Shown: positions 24,410 to 33,837, counted from the first letter of the stretch. The stretch: 64,000 nucleotides of DNA from Clostridium oryzae (GCF_002029235.1 NZ_MZGV01000010.1:1-64000); one strand, 5' to 3'. A program made the numbers and translations. Notes: generated from the sequence alone by a model not told the origin.

Positions 24410-25612
24410 CTACTCTCCTTTAAAGCTGACAAAAGTTTTTATGCTGCCATCCTTAAGAGTTATAAGAACTTCGTTCTGCTTTTTCAACTGCTCTATCTCG
24501 TTAATAACTTTATTATTATTATCTTGGATTATCGAATATCCTCTTTCTAAAACCTTAAGAGGATTGTGTGCTTCTAGCAGCGCACTATATTTTACAAGCT
24601 GCTCTTTTTTTATAGCCAATTTATTGTTTATGCTGCTATATAGCCTGTTTCTTAAATTATCTATATAAGTATATCCATTCACAATATAATTCATAGGGCT
24701 ATTCAGCTGGAGGCTTCTTTCAATTGCAGCTAAATCGCTTTTTTTACGCTCAATAATATTCCCGTATGATCTCATAAGCCTGTTTTGAAGACTAAAAAAT
24801 TGATTCTCCAATTCACTGTAAAACGGTACAGCTACCTCTGCTGCAGCTGACGGTGTAGGTGCTCTTCTATCACTGACAAAATCAACTATCGTAAAATCCG
24901 TTTCATGTCCGACTCCTGTAATTATAGGTTTTGAAGAATTATACACTGCATAAGCCAGTTGTTCATCGTTAAAACTCCATAACTCTTCCACAGAGCCTCC
25001 ACCTCTGGCAACAATAATAACATCTATATCCTCTATTTGATTTAGAACTTCTATTCCTTTTATTATATCAGATGCGGCTGCTTTTCCCTGCACTACAGAA
25101 GGATATAACAAAATATTTACATTTTTGTTTCTTCTCGTGGAAACATTTATAATATCTCTTATAGCTGCTCCAGTAGGCGAAGTTATAACTCCGATACGCC
25201 TTGGAAAAAGCGGTATCGGTCGCTTGTGCTCTTCATTAAAAAGTCCATCTCTGCTCAATTTTTCTTTAAGCTGTATAAACCTTGCGTAAAGCTCACCCAT
25301 ACCTAGTTCCATTATCTTGTTACAATAAAGTTGGTAACTGCCGTCTTTTATATAAACAGATATTCTTCCGGCTACTTCTACCTGCATACCATTCTCAGGA
25401 ATAAATTCAAGCTGCTCCGCATCAGTCCTGAACATTACACAATTTATTTTGCCGTCATCATCTTTCAGTGAAAAATAAATATGACCGCTACTGTGTATCT
25501 TAAAATTAGATATCTCACCTTTGACATGGATATTCATAAGGATTATATCGTTATCCATCATCTTCTTAATATAATTGTTAAGGGCACTTACTGTAAGAAC
25601 CTTAATATACAT
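24410..25612 (-). CDS. xseA: Exodeoxyribonuclease VII large subunit
   Basis: The 400-residue protein (from ATG 25612) has an N-terminal OB fold (KGEISNFKIHSSGHIYFSLK) and the catalytic core with RRIGVITSPTGAAIRDI, DVIIVARGGGSVEELWSFND and VGHETDFTIVDFVSDRRAPTP split over residues 130-270. A coiled-coil region that binds XseB follows. The gene overlaps folD by 11 bases. An upstream in-frame GTG (25630) has no ribosome binding site. Confidence 0.96.
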   Translation of the reverse strand: MYIKVLTVSALNNYIKKMMDNDIILMNIHVKGEISNFKIHSSGHIYFSLKDDDGKINCVMFRTDAEQLEFIPENGMQVEVAGRISVYIKDGSYQLYCNKIMELGMGELYARFIQLKEKLSRDGLFNEEHKRPIPLFPRRIGVITSPTGAAIRDIINVSTRRNKNVNILLYPSVVQGKAAASDIIKGIEVLNQIEDIDVIIVARGGGSVEELWSFNDEQLAYAVYNSSKPIITGVGHETDFTIVDFVSDRRAPTPSAAAEVAVPFYSELENQFFSLQNRLMRSYGNIIERKKSDLAAIERSLQLNSPMNYIVNGYTYIDNLRNRLYSSINNKLAIKKEQLVKYSALLEAHNPLKVLERGYSIIQDNNNKVINEIEQLKKQNEVLITLKDGSIKTFVSFKGE

Positions 25613-26450
25613 TTTTCCTATACGCCTCACAAATATTTCTAATTAGCATAGTGGTAGTAACTGCTCCAACTCCTCCAGGAACAGGTGTAATATATGAAGC
25701 TTTTTCAATAACCTCTTCAAATACTACATCCCCAGTAATCTTCCCATTTACCGAAGTAGTGCCAACATCAATAACAACAGCGCCCTCTTTTAGGAACTCC
25801 TTAGTGACAAGACCAGGTTTTCCTGTACATGAAATCAGAATATCAGCATTACTGCACACTTTTGATAGTTCCTTAGTTTTAGAGTGACAAACAGTAACGG
25901 TACAGTTTTTCTGAAGCAGAAGCTGGACAAGCGGTTTTCCGACTATGTTACTTCTTCCCAGTATAACAGCATTTTTTCCTTCCATATCCATCCCGCAGTT
26001 TTCTATAAGTTTAACAACACTGTTAGGAGTGCAAGGAATGAAACTTTCTTCTCCCTTATAAAACTTCCCATTATTTAAGTCTGTTAAACAATCTATGTCT
26101 TTTTTATAGGATATTAATGAAGTTATATGCTTGCTGTTTATATGCTTTGGCAAAGGAAGAAAAAGCATTATTCCATCTACATTTTTGTCATTATTAAGAT
26201 TTGTTATAGCTGCTTCAAGTTCCTGCTCAGTTACTTCCTGCGGGAATCTATAATCTTTTATTGTAACTCCAAGGACAGAACAATTTTTCATAACGCTTTT
26301 TAAGTAATAGCTTGAACCGCCATCATTTCCAACTATTATAGCAGCAGCGCAAGGAACTCTTTTTCCATCACTTATTAATTTATCTGTAAATTTTTTTATC
26401 TCTTCCTTATAACTTTTAGCTATTTTAGTACCATCTATTATCTTACCCAT
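25602..26450 (-). CDS. folD: FolD methylenetetrahydrofolate dehydrogenase; cyclohydrolase residues altered
   Basis: The protein has 282 residues from ATG 26450. It keeps the fold, the NADP-binding block VILGRSNIVGKPLVQLL and the signature PVPGGVGAVTTTMLI. Two catalytic positions differ. In the YxxxK motif the Tyr is kept but the Lys (Lys54 in E. coli FolD) is Val (YLKSVMK). The Gln of VQLPLP (Gln98) is Phe (LFLPLP). The Asp of KDVDG is kept (KDIDC). In E. coli FolD that Lys is needed for cyclohydrolase activity, so this protein may act only as a dehydrogenase, with a separate FchA supplying the other step. That is inference. The nusB stop lies 2 bases before the start. Confidence 0.9.
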   Translation of the reverse strand: MGKIIDGTKIAKSYKEEIKKFTDKLISDGKRVPCAAAIIVGNDGGSSYYLKSVMKNCSVLGVTIKDYRFPQEVTEQELEAAITNLNNDKNVDGIMLFLPLPKHINSKHITSLISYKKDIDCLTDLNNGKFYKGEESFIPCTPNSVVKLIENCGMDMEGKNAVILGRSNIVGKPLVQLLLQKNCTVTVCHSKTKELSKVCSNADILISCTGKPGLVTKEFLKEGAVVIDVGTTSVNGKITGDVVFEEVIEKASYITPVPGGVGAVTTTMLIRNICEAYRKNVY

Positions 26451-26451
26451 T

Positions 26452-26868
26452 TTATTTACTCTCACTATCTCTTTTTTCTATTTTATCAAGCACACCATTA
26501 ATAAATGAAACAGATTTATAATCTGAATATTTTTTAGACATTTCCACAGCTTCATTAATTGAAACGGCCTTAGGGATATTATCTTCGTACAGTAGTTCAT
26601 AGGTACTTACCCTAAGAATAGCTAAATTTATCTTTGAAACTCGACCGAGTTTCCAATTATGCAAATTAGCCTTTATTGTATTATCGATATTCTCTTTATG
26701 CTCTAGTATGCCATTTAGTACTCTTTTCATGTATTCTATATCAAGTCCTTGATCAAGTTCACTATTAGCTTCTAAATAGCTCTCTATAAGTTCCTCTGGG
26801 CTGTATTTATTTATTGACATTTCGAAAAGCAATTTCATTGTCTCTTCTCTAGTTATTTTTCTGTTCAT
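26452..26868 (-). CDS. nusB: Transcription antitermination factor NusB
   Basis: The 138-residue all-helical protein has the NusB blocks ETMKLLFEMSIN, INLAILRVSTYELLYEDNIP and AVEMSKKYSDYKSVSFINGV. It acts with NusE (S10) at boxA sites in rRNA leaders. It starts the nusB-folD-xseA-xseB-ispA-dxs run and lies downstream of asp23, with a terminator between them. ATG follows AAGGATTT. Confidence 0.95.
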   Translation of the reverse strand: MNRKITREETMKLLFEMSINKYSPEELIESYLEANSELDQGLDIEYMKRVLNGILEHKENIDNTIKANLHNWKLGRVSKINLAILRVSTYELLYEDNIPKAVSINEAVEMSKKYSDYKSVSFINGVLDKIEKRDSESK

Positions 26869-26958
26869 AGAAATCCTCCAAATATATCTTAATTATGTAA
26901 TTTTATTTATTATAAGCTATTATAGAAAAAATATATACTCTTTTCAAAAAATGCAGAC

Positions 26959-26993
26959 ATGGAAACACCCTCTTATTAAGAGGGTGTTTCCAT
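26959..26993. terminator. Terminator after asp23
   Basis: ATGGAAACACCCTCTT pairs perfectly with AAGAGGGTGTTTCCAT (16 bp, 3-base loop). T- and A-rich flanks are on both sides; on the minus strand it lies 1 base past the asp23 stop. Confidence 0.9.
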
Positions 26994-26994
26994 T

Positions 26995-27408
26995 TTATTC
27001 CTCATCGATATCTGAAACAGCATCATTTTTTGGTACAATGATATTTTGAACTAATATGTTCACAGTTGATACCGTAAGGCCTGTCATGGTTTCTACTGCT
27101 TTCTTAACATTCTCCTGAACAGCTCTTGCAATCTCTTGTATTTTAAGTCCATACTCTACCGCCATAGATATTTCAATAGCAGCTCCCTGCTCATTCATAG
27201 TAACCTTGACGCCCTTAGATACATTTTTCTTGCCGCCTAATATCTGGGTAATTCCTCCAGCAAGGCCTGTATTAACTCCTGCTGTGCCTTTAATCTCAGC
27301 CGCTGCCAGTCCGGCAATAACACTAACAACATCATCTGAAATTTTTACAATACCCATATTATATGTTTCATTTAATGAACCTTCTATCTTTTCATCTTCC
27401 ATACTCAT
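26995..27408 (-). CDS. Asp23/Gls24 family envelope stress protein
   Basis: The 137-residue protein has the DUF322 blocks GIVKISDDVVSVIAGLAAAE, GVKVTMNEQGAAIEISMAVEYG and the ending VNILVQNIIV. Family members are membrane-associated and linked to envelope stress in Staphylococcus; in clostridia the gene sits between spoIIIAH and nusB, as here. The start ATG follows AGGAGGGTATG. It is transcribed alone or with the operon above and ends in a strong terminator. Confidence 0.92.
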   Translation of the reverse strand: MSMEDEKIEGSLNETYNMGIVKISDDVVSVIAGLAAAEIKGTAGVNTGLAGGITQILGGKKNVSKGVKVTMNEQGAAIEISMAVEYGLKIQEIARAVQENVKKAVETMTGLTVSTVNILVQNIIVPKNDAVSDIDEE

Positions 27409-27486
27409 ACCCTCCTAATTTCGCTCAGAGAGCAAAATTCATTAACTTATGTACATTATATCAAATATAATATTAGTTTACAATTA

Positions 27487-28005
27487 TTATTCCCTCATTT
27501 GGACTTCGACATTATTAATATTTGCAACACTATTTACAACATCTTTTATCTGTTTAAGCTGCTGAGCTGAAACCTGCTTTGCTTTAACAATTACTCTTGC
27601 TTTAGTGTAATTATTTTCAATAAAACATAGTACATCGCTAAATTTGTTTGCTTTAAGTATCTGCTCTATCCTTGACTCGTTGTTTATTGCAAGAGCAAGC
27701 TGTGTGTATTTTTTCTCAGCATCATCTCTGCTCTTCTTTGACACCGTCTTCTCACTCATAATAGACTTTAAACTTGCTAATGTTTGGTTATTACTATTAT
27801 CCTTTAAGGTTTGTTGAGTTTTAAAAAAGTTTGAAGTGCTCTTTACAGTTGTTTTCTTCTCATTGTTAAAGGTTAATTTATTGCTGCTATCCTTAAATTC
27901 ATCATTGGTCAGTTGAAGCGGTCCATTCACTCTCGTAGCTAAAATCCCCATACACACAATCAATGCTAATAAAGTCACAATTATCCCAGCTTGTTTTTTG
28001 TTCAT
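27487..28005 (-). CDS. spoIIIAH: Stage III sporulation protein AH
   Basis: The 172-residue protein has one membrane anchor (about 7-24) and an extracellular ring-building domain (about 95-172, RIEQILKANKFSDVLCFIEN and VKAKQVSAQQLKQIKDVV) of the YscJ/FliF type. It is exported by the mother cell and meets SpoIIQ from the forespore to form the feeding channel. The linker (45-90) is Lys/Ser/Asn-rich. It is the last gene of the spoIIIA operon. Confidence 0.95.
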   Translation of the reverse strand: MNKKQAGIIVTLLALIVCMGILATRVNGPLQLTNDEFKDSSNKLTFNNEKKTTVKSTSNFFKTQQTLKDNSNNQTLASLKSIMSEKTVSKKSRDDAEKKYTQLALAINNESRIEQILKANKFSDVLCFIENNYTKARVIVKAKQVSAQQLKQIKDVVNSVANINNVEVQMRE

Positions 28006-28044
28006 ATATAAATCCTCCCATCTAATTTTCTATTCAATTATATG

Positions 28045-28650
28045 CTAGTTTTTCATCGGGTATACATATACCTGATACCCTGGTATACCAAATAAACCTG
28101 AAACAGCTGTTGTTATGCTCTGTTTTATTTCATCATCATCCGCCCCCTCAGCAACTACTACTACACCGGTTATCTGTGGACTAATCTTTTTAACTATAAA
28201 AGGTGTGCTGCCTCCATCATCACTTGATGTAACAACTGTTTTATCATCATTTTTTTGTTTTTGAGTTCTTTTTCCACCTTCTGTATCGGTCTCCTTAGTG
28301 TCAGTATCTGATTTGTTTGAATTTGTAGCAGGCACTAACTCTTCTCCTTCGTTGCAATATATCATTACATCTACATCTCCAACTCCTTTCATTTTTTTAA
28401 GCAGACTAGTAAGCTCAGTTTTCTTCTCCTTCTCATACTGATTTATATCTGATTCGTCTGTTGAAGAAGATTTATCGCTGTTACTGCTTAATTTACCAAC
28501 CTCCTTTACATTTGCAGACGTTGGAGTAGAGGTATTTAGAAAAAAGTCACTTACAAGTATAATCATGATGCCAATCAAAATAGCAATTATTAGATTGTAC
28601 ACGTTCTTTTTGCCTGTAATCTTCTTTAAATACTCTTGAATACTATTCAA
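28045..28650 (-). CDS. spoIIIAG: Stage III sporulation protein AG
   Basis: The 201-residue protein has one membrane helix (about 19-38) and a C-terminal ring-building domain split by a Ser/Asp/Lys-rich insertion (about 115-150, DTDTKETDTEGGKRTQKQKN). The RBM blocks are KKMKGVGDVDVMIYC and QITGVVVVAEGADDDEIKQS. SpoIIIAG forms a large ring in the mother-cell outer membrane facing the forespore, related to EscJ/PrgK rings. ATG follows GGGGAAAA. Confidence 0.95.
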   Translation of the reverse strand: MNSIQEYLKKITGKKNVYNLIIAILIGIMIILVSDFFLNTSTPTSANVKEVGKLSSNSDKSSSTDESDINQYEKEKKTELTSLLKKMKGVGDVDVMIYCNEGEELVPATNSNKSDTDTKETDTEGGKRTQKQKNDDKTVVTSSDDGGSTPFIVKKISPQITGVVVVAEGADDDEIKQSITTAVSGLFGIPGYQVYVYPMKN

Positions 28651-28699
28651 ACCTATTTTCCCCTCCGTATCCTTCTTTTTATTGCATGTGGATGATTAA

Positions 28700-29281
28700 C
28701 TATAGCTGATATACCATAATTTTATCTGCTGAAATTTCGAGTTGTTTGCTTATAAAATTTTTCACCTCCAATAAATGCCCACTGTCATTAACAGAAGTAT
28801 TTTTTTCATGTTTGCCAATAATCACCTTCTGCACTCTTTCTACATTTCCATTTTGTACGCCTATGATTACTGAATCTATATTAAATTTATTCTTTGTACT
28901 GTCATAACTTATTTCTGATTTTATTTTAAAAGATTCACCAGAAAACTTCTTTTCTAGTTTCTTTTTACAAAGAGAATTTATATTTTTTTCAAACTGATTT
29001 ACCGTGCTCTCATTCATGTTTTTATCATATTTTTTACTGCTCTTATCAATCTGTTCTTCAAATTTTGCTGAAGAGCTAGTTATAAATCTATTAATTGACG
29101 AGCCGTTGTTGAGAAATTTCACAATCGGATTGAGCACTACAGTAATAAGAATTAAGCCCAAAACAAACTTTGAATATTTTTTGAAATTATTATTAGGTAG
29201 TACCATTTCTACTGCAGTAATAAAGAACACTGCAGTACATATGTTAATTATCCAACTTTTCATAGCTTCCAAATTTATCAC
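28700..29281 (-). CDS. spoIIIAF: Stage III sporulation protein AF
   Basis: The 193-residue protein has two membrane helices (about 8-26 and 36-57, KYSKFVLGLILITVVLNPIV) followed by a hydrophilic domain with the family ending. It is a membrane component of the SpoIIIA channel. The gene starts 15 bases after spoIIIAE. Confidence 0.92.
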   Translation of the reverse strand: MINLEAMKSWIINICTAVFFITAVEMVLPNNNFKKYSKFVLGLILITVVLNPIVKFLNNGSSINRFITSSSAKFEEQIDKSSKKYDKNMNESTVNQFEKNINSLCKKKLEKKFSGESFKIKSEISYDSTKNKFNIDSVIIGVQNGNVERVQKVIIGKHEKNTSVNDSGHLLEVKNFISKQLEISADKIMVYQL

Positions 29282-29296
29282 CTTCTGTAACTTAAA

Positions 29297-30451
29297 TTAT
29301 CCATTCAGCATAGCTTGACCGCTAGATGCAAGAATAGAAATCAGTATAAAAAACATTATTGAAATAGATATTAAGCAGGAATTAATCAATATCAAAGAAT
29401 CACCCACAGAACATATACTGTTGACTATTCGCTTATCACTTATGGGTTCAATTATTGCACCCGTGAGCTTATAGGCTGCAGCAATTATAAATATTTTTAT
29501 AATTGGAAATATCATTACAATTACTACAATTATTAGTCCAGCTGCAGAAAGAGCATTCTTAAGTAAAACCGTATAACCTGCAACGGTGCTTATCGCGTCA
29601 GATAGACACTTTCCGACTACTGGAATAAAGTTATCCACTGCAAACTTGGCAGTTTTTACAGTAACTTCATCTAGTGTCTTAGATGTTATTCCCCGAATTG
29701 TAAGCAATGCTACAAATCCAGTCATCATCCCGCCTTGAAGCCATAGCGCTAGCTTGTTAATTGATTTAGCGAGCTTATCTACCTTACCGTCCGAGGTAAC
29801 ATTATTAACAAATTGAAGCACAAACCCCATTAAAATCATAGGAATTACAAGAAGAACATAAAATCTTGTGCAAATATTAACAGCTGCTATTATAATTGGA
29901 TCCATGGATGCCGCCTGCGTAATACCTCCAACACTGGCAATGAGCATTACTAAAACCGGCAGCAATGCCAGCATAAAATTACTTATGCTGTTTATCGTAT
30001 CCTTTGCTAAGTTCAATCCCACTAAAAAGCTCTTACTAAGTACAATTATCAGCATTGCATAGCAGGCAAAAAAAGCGATGTTCGATAAACTATCATTGCT
30101 AAATGCATTTTGTAGATTGTTCAAAAGAGCTGCAATAATAGCAATAATGATTACTACCACTATCAACTTAACTGCAGATACCACCTCTTTAAACGTATAT
30201 GTAAGTAAAGCTGTATACAATTTTTTTAAGAAGCTACTATCGTTACCTGTTTTCATATAGGTTTTTACAAATTGCTGTATATCAAGATCCTTCATCACTT
30301 CAAATTTGCTTTTCATCGTAGATACATAGTCATATAGCTGCTCTATTTTTTGCTCCTGCTGCTTATCTTGTTCATTGCTTTCATCTGCATAGGCTTTTAC
30401 TGGAACAGAAAAAAGCATTAACATAACAAGGAATAATATTAGTTTTCTCAT
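29297..30451 (-). CDS. spoIIIAE: Stage III sporulation protein AE
   Basis: The 384-residue protein has a signal-type N-terminus (1-22, cut after AYA) and about eight membrane helices (about 95-385) with the family blocks FAVDNFIPVVGKCLSDAIST and GAIIEPISDKRIV. It is the largest integral membrane part of the SpoIIIA complex. The Cys pair is at the C-terminus (SICSVGD and NSCLIS). ATG follows GGAGAAAAAA. Confidence 0.95.
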   Translation of the reverse strand: MRKLILFLVMLMLFSVPVKAYADESNEQDKQQEQKIEQLYDYVSTMKSKFEVMKDLDIQQFVKTYMKTGNDSSFLKKLYTALLTYTFKEVVSAVKLIVVVIIIAIIAALLNNLQNAFSNDSLSNIAFFACYAMLIIVLSKSFLVGLNLAKDTINSISNFMLALLPVLVMLIASVGGITQAASMDPIIIAAVNICTRFYVLLVIPMILMGFVLQFVNNVTSDGKVDKLAKSINKLALWLQGGMMTGFVALLTIRGITSKTLDEVTVKTAKFAVDNFIPVVGKCLSDAISTVAGYTVLLKNALSAAGLIIVVIVMIFPIIKIFIIAAAYKLTGAIIEPISDKRIVNSICSVGDSLILINSCLISISIMFFILISILASSGQAMLNG

Positions 30452-30460
30452 TTTTTTCTC

Positions 30461-30844
30461 CTACATAATCTTTAAAATAGCTTTTAAAACAGCCATTAGT
30501 ATTGGTATTGCTAATACTAAAATTAATATTTTACCTGAAAATTCAACCTTTGCCGCTAGGCTGTTCTCCCCTGCATCCCTGCATATTTCGCTGCAGAAAG
30601 ATGCGAGATAAGCTATACCAAGTATCTTTATTACTGTATTAATATATACATAATCTATGCCAGCCTTAGATGCTAACTGCTGCATAAAAGTAAGTACAGC
30701 AGCTATTTTGCTCAGCATAAAAAGAAATATCAGAATTCCTACCACGGTACTTATTTGAATTGCGATATCATCTCTTTTATGCCTGAATATCTGTATTATA
30801 AATAAGGATATAAAAGCGAATGCAACTATTTTTATAATCTCCAT
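30461..30844 (-). CDS. spoIIIAD: Stage III sporulation protein AD
   Basis: The 127-residue protein has four membrane helices (about 2-20, 32-50, 67-84 and 105-125) and the family motif YLASFCSEICRDAGENSLAAK-like. Paralogous to SpoIIIAC. It is part of the same channel complex. It lies 8 bases after spoIIIAC. Confidence 0.95.
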   Translation of the reverse strand: MEIIKIVAFAFISLFIIQIFRHKRDDIAIQISTVVGILIFLFMLSKIAAVLTFMQQLASKAGIDYVYINTVIKILGIAYLASFCSEICRDAGENSLAAKVEFSGKILILVLAIPILMAVLKAILKIM

Positions 30845-30852
30845 TTATCCTC

Positions 30853-31050
30853 CTAAAGCGAAAACATAGTTTTCACCTCATTAAAGAGTTTGTAAATAAG
30901 GTTAATAATCATTAATAAAATGATTATTATTCCTGCAAGATTTGTAATAGCTGCGATATCTTCTTTTCCGCTACTTTTTAATACCTTATCTAATACTATA
31001 AGTAATATTCCTATTGCTCCTATTTTAAAAAGCAAGTTTACATCAAGCAT
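30853..31050 (-). CDS. spoIIIAC: Stage III sporulation protein AC
   Basis: The 65-residue protein has two membrane helices (about 7-24 and 31-53) and the block LLFKIGAIGILLIVLDKVLK with KEDIAAI typical of SpoIIIAC. The ATG follows GGAGG with good spacing. Confidence 0.95.
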   Translation of the reverse strand: MLDVNLLFKIGAIGILLIVLDKVLKSSGKEDIAAITNLAGIIIILLMIINLIYKLFNEVKTMFSL

Positions 31051-31064
31051 ATCACTTTACCTCC

Positions 31065-31580
31065 TTAAATTAGTAAAATAGTAACCATTGCCCCTACTGA
31101 AAAGCCAAGGCATCTATACATTTTTACAGTTTTTTCATTCTTCTTTTCTAAAGCGTTTATAGTATTCTTTAACTGATATTCAGCCAGTGAAAATATCTTC
31201 TTATGTCCATCCAAATCCGATTCACCTAATCCTTTTGCCAAATCTAAAAAAATGTCTTTATCAGAGACTGTAATATTAAAATCCTTTTGTTTATCAAATG
31301 CATCTTTGAATGCTTGAAACACGCTGTCAAGATTGTTATTTCTAAGACTTTCAGCTACACTATAAAAAAAATCACTTACAGGAGATTTAGATTTTTTCCC
31401 TACATCACTAAAAGCTTCCGGCAATGTAGTTCTAGTAAAAAAAATCTGGGTTTCAAGCTGTAAAAGTGCACTCTCCATATCTTTAAGTTCACTTACTCTA
31501 GCCTTTAGCAATGCTGCCATCAAAAAACCTATATAAGTAGACGCACCAACTATCATAATTGCTCCAATTAACTTAATCAT
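31065..31580 (-). CDS. spoIIIAB: Stage III sporulation protein AB
   Basis: From ATG 31580 (MIKLIGAIMIV, 6 bases after GGGGGA) it has 171 residues, the usual length; more upstream starts lie inside or before the ribosome binding site. It has an N-terminal helix (about 3-22), a cytoplasmic helical domain with LRNNNLDSVFQAFKDAF, and a C-terminal membrane helix. It resembles the GspF/T2SS inner-membrane scaffold and probably helps anchor the SpoIIIAA ATPase. It overlaps spoIIIAA by 8 bases. Confidence 0.93.
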   Translation of the reverse strand: MIKLIGAIMIVGASTYIGFLMAALLKARVSELKDMESALLQLETQIFFTRTTLPEAFSDVGKKSKSPVSDFFYSVAESLRNNNLDSVFQAFKDAFDKQKDFNITVSDKDIFLDLAKGLGESDLDGHKKIFSLAEYQLKNTINALEKKNEKTVKMYRCLGFSVGAMVTILLI

Positions 31581-32508
31581 TTCCATTCCCCCAGATAAAT
31601 TTATCATTTGAAAAATCATATACACCTTCTATCGTACCAACGCCCCTCTTATTGCTCATAATCACTGCTCTTTTAAAAACATGATTATTTATTATGTCCT
31701 TAAATACCAATCTGCTATAAAGATCTTGAAGACTATCACCATGCATTGTAGTTATTAGATTCACACCACAGCTAAGTGCTGAAAGAATACTTTCCATATC
31801 AGCATGAGTGCCTATCTCATCACATATGATTACTTCTGGAGACATGCTGCGTATAGCCATCATTATGCCTTCACTTTTAGGGCAATTGTCCATAACATCC
31901 GTTCTAAGTCCAACTTCAAGCTGTGGTATTCCATTGCAGCAGGCAGCGATTTCACTTCTCTCATCGATTACGCAAACCTTTTTTCCTGCAAGGTTTATGG
32001 TATTAATACCGTTAGATATATTTCTTGAAATGTCCCTCAAAATTGTAGTTTTCCCGCACTTAGGCGGTGAAATAATTATTGTATTACAAATATTACCATG
32101 ATTTAATATGTACGGAATTACCCTATCTGAGCAACCTTTAACCTCTCTTGAAATTCGGATATTAATAGATGCTGCATTCTTAAGTGTTTTAACTTTATTA
32201 TTTTCAATGACAAACTTTCCACAGAGTCCAACCCTATGACCTCCATTTATTGTGATAAAGCCCTGTTTTATCTCTTCTTCATAGGCATATATAGAATAAT
32301 TACTTATCCTTTGAATAACTATTCTCAAGTCTTCTATAGAAACTATATAATCTAATATAAGCTCTTTATCCGCAACATTCAGTATCAGTGGCTTGCCAGC
32401 TCGTATACGTATCTCCTGAAGCTTGTCTAGATTATTAACACGCTTTATATAATTTCTTATATTGTCAGATAATATGCTATAAATTTCATCAGTATACATA
32501 CTTTTCAT
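31573..32508 (-). CDS. spoIIIAA: Stage III sporulation protein AA (secretion ATPase)
   Basis: The 311-residue P-loop ATPase of the GspE/VirB11 type has Walker A ISPPKCGKTTILRD, an Asp box (VIDERSEIAACCNG) and Walker B PEVIICDEIG, followed by a sensor His (TTMHGDSL). It is thought to energise the SpoIIIA channel. The start ATG 32508 lies about 4 bases after GGAG. A GTG at 32541 has its ribosome binding site directly adjacent and is less likely, but it would add 11 residues. First gene of the spoIIIA operon; its promoter must lie in the 32509-32593 gap. Confidence 0.93.
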   Translation of the reverse strand: MKSMYTDEIYSILSDNIRNYIKRVNNLDKLQEIRIRAGKPLILNVADKELILDYIVSIEDLRIVIQRISNYSIYAYEEEIKQGFITINGGHRVGLCGKFVIENNKVKTLKNAASINIRISREVKGCSDRVIPYILNHGNICNTIIISPPKCGKTTILRDISRNISNGINTINLAGKKVCVIDERSEIAACCNGIPQLEVGLRTDVMDNCPKSEGIMMAIRSMSPEVIICDEIGTHADMESILSALSCGVNLITTMHGDSLQDLYSRLVFKDIINNHVFKRAVIMSNKRGVGTIEGVYDFSNDKFIWGNGND

Positions 32509-32593
32509 CACACTCCAAAACAATTTAGAGTACTGTTTCACCTCCCTTTATAATCTTTATTTATGCTGTGAATAATTTATTACAAAAAGAAAA

Positions 32594-32625
32594 AAAATTC
32601 TCAAGTAATGTTACTTAAGAATTTT
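32594..32625 (-). terminator. Terminator after efp
   Basis: On the minus strand AAAATTCTTAAGTAA pairs with TTACTTGAGAATTTT, with a 2- to 3-base loop, then T8. It separates efp from the spoIIIA operon. Confidence 0.9.
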
Positions 32626-32673
32626 CACAATTTATATATTTTATATTAATTTATTTTGACAAATAAAAGAGCA

Positions 32674-33231
32674 TTAAACTCTTTCCATGTATTCACCTGT
32701 TCTAGTATCTATTCTTATCATATCGCCTTCGTTAACAAATAATGGTACATTTACTGTTGCACCAGTTTCAACCTTAGCAGGTTTTAATGTATTAGTAGCA
32801 GTATTTCCTTTTGCTCCTGGTTCAGTTTCAATTATTTGAAGCTCAACAAAGTTAGGTGCTTCAACTGAAAAAGCCTCTCCTTTATAGAATTTTATTACTG
32901 CCATCATATTCTCTTTCAAGAATTTAATTGCATCTTCAACTTTTTCATAGTTTAATGGGATCTGATCATAAGTTTCCTGATCCATAAAGTAATATAACTC
33001 TCCGTCAGAATAAAGATACTGCATCTCTTTTCTTTCAATAGTTACATCCTGAATTTTTTCTGTTGGATTGAAAGTTCTATCTGTAACTCCGCCAGATATT
33101 ACATTTCTAAGCTTAGTTCTAACAAATGCTGCACCTTTTCCTGGTTTAACATGCAAAAAGTCTATTACTGTGTACACTTGTCCATCTAGGTCAAAAGTAA
33201 CACCTTTTCTTAAATCTCCTGCTGTAATCAT
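32674..33231 (-). CDS. efp: Elongation factor P
   Basis: The 185-residue protein has three OB/KOW-like domains; the exposed loop [15 protein letters not shown] carries the Lys normally modified in some bacteria, and the C-terminus has the conserved [17 protein letters not shown]. It relieves ribosome stalling at consecutive prolines. ATG follows AGGGATGATA. A 170-base AT-rich gap upstream holds no gene. Confidence 0.97.
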   Translation of the reverse strand: MITAGDLRKGVTFDLDGQVYTVIDFLHVKPGKGAAFVRTKLRNVISGGVTDRTFNPTEKIQDVTIERKEMQYLYSDGELYYFMDQETYDQIPLNYEKVEDAIKFLKENMMAVIKFYKGEAFSVEAPNFVELQIIETEPGAKGNTATNTLKPAKVETGATVNVPLFVNEGDMIRIDTRTGEYMERV

Positions 33232-33402
33232 TGAGTATCATCCCTCCAAAAAAACAAATTGATTTATTATCCATATTTAAACAAAATAAGAATATAAATT
33301 CATCCTAATTTATACTCAGTAGCAATAGTATTTTATCAAATAGTTAAAATATTTGCAAATATAATTATATAAAATCCAGTATATTGTAAAATTCACCGCG
33401 GT

Positions 33403-33837
33403 TTAAACAGTATTTTCCACTTTATGTTGATTATTAAATATAAAAGTTATGCTTACATTTCCATCATTATCCTGAGTTATTTTATCAATTCTATAAAAGT
33501 ATTTTATCTGTTTCAGCTTGCTTACTACCTTTTCAAGCTGTGCATCCCTTTTATTAAAACTGATTGTCAGAGTAAAGCTGCTGTCACTGTTTTTTTCTAT
33601 TTTACTTAATCTGGCACTCTTATTTATGCTATAAGCAGCTTCCACTATATTGTAAAAAGAAAAGTCTTTATAGTATTCTATGTTATTATCGTCTTTATAG
33701 TTAGAGTATAAAGACGTTTCCGCTTTATTTTTTTTCATAGTACAGATTGTGCTACTCCTCTCTGTTATATATTTCCCTTGAAACAATAAAATTATTATCA
33801 TGAATATAATAATGATAAAATATCTTCCTAATTTCAT
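33403..33837 (-). CDS. Membrane protein in the pilO position of the pilus operon
   Basis: The 144-residue protein has a single N-terminal membrane helix (about 5-20) and a periplasm-side ferredoxin-like alpha/beta domain with VEKVVSKLKQIKYFYRID-type layout, as in PilO/GspM. Sequence similarity is weak, so the call rests on position and topology: it is the last gene of the pilus operon after the pilN-like gene. It would help align PilM-PilN with the pilus base. Another protein of the same shape is possible. Confidence 0.5.
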   Translation of the reverse strand: MKLGRYFIIIIFMIIILLFQGKYITERSSTICTMKKNKAETSLYSNYKDDNNIEYYKDFSFYNIVEAAYSINKSARLSKIEKNSDSSFTLTISFNKRDAQLEKVVSKLKQIKYFYRIDKITQDNDGNVSITFIFNNQHKVENTV

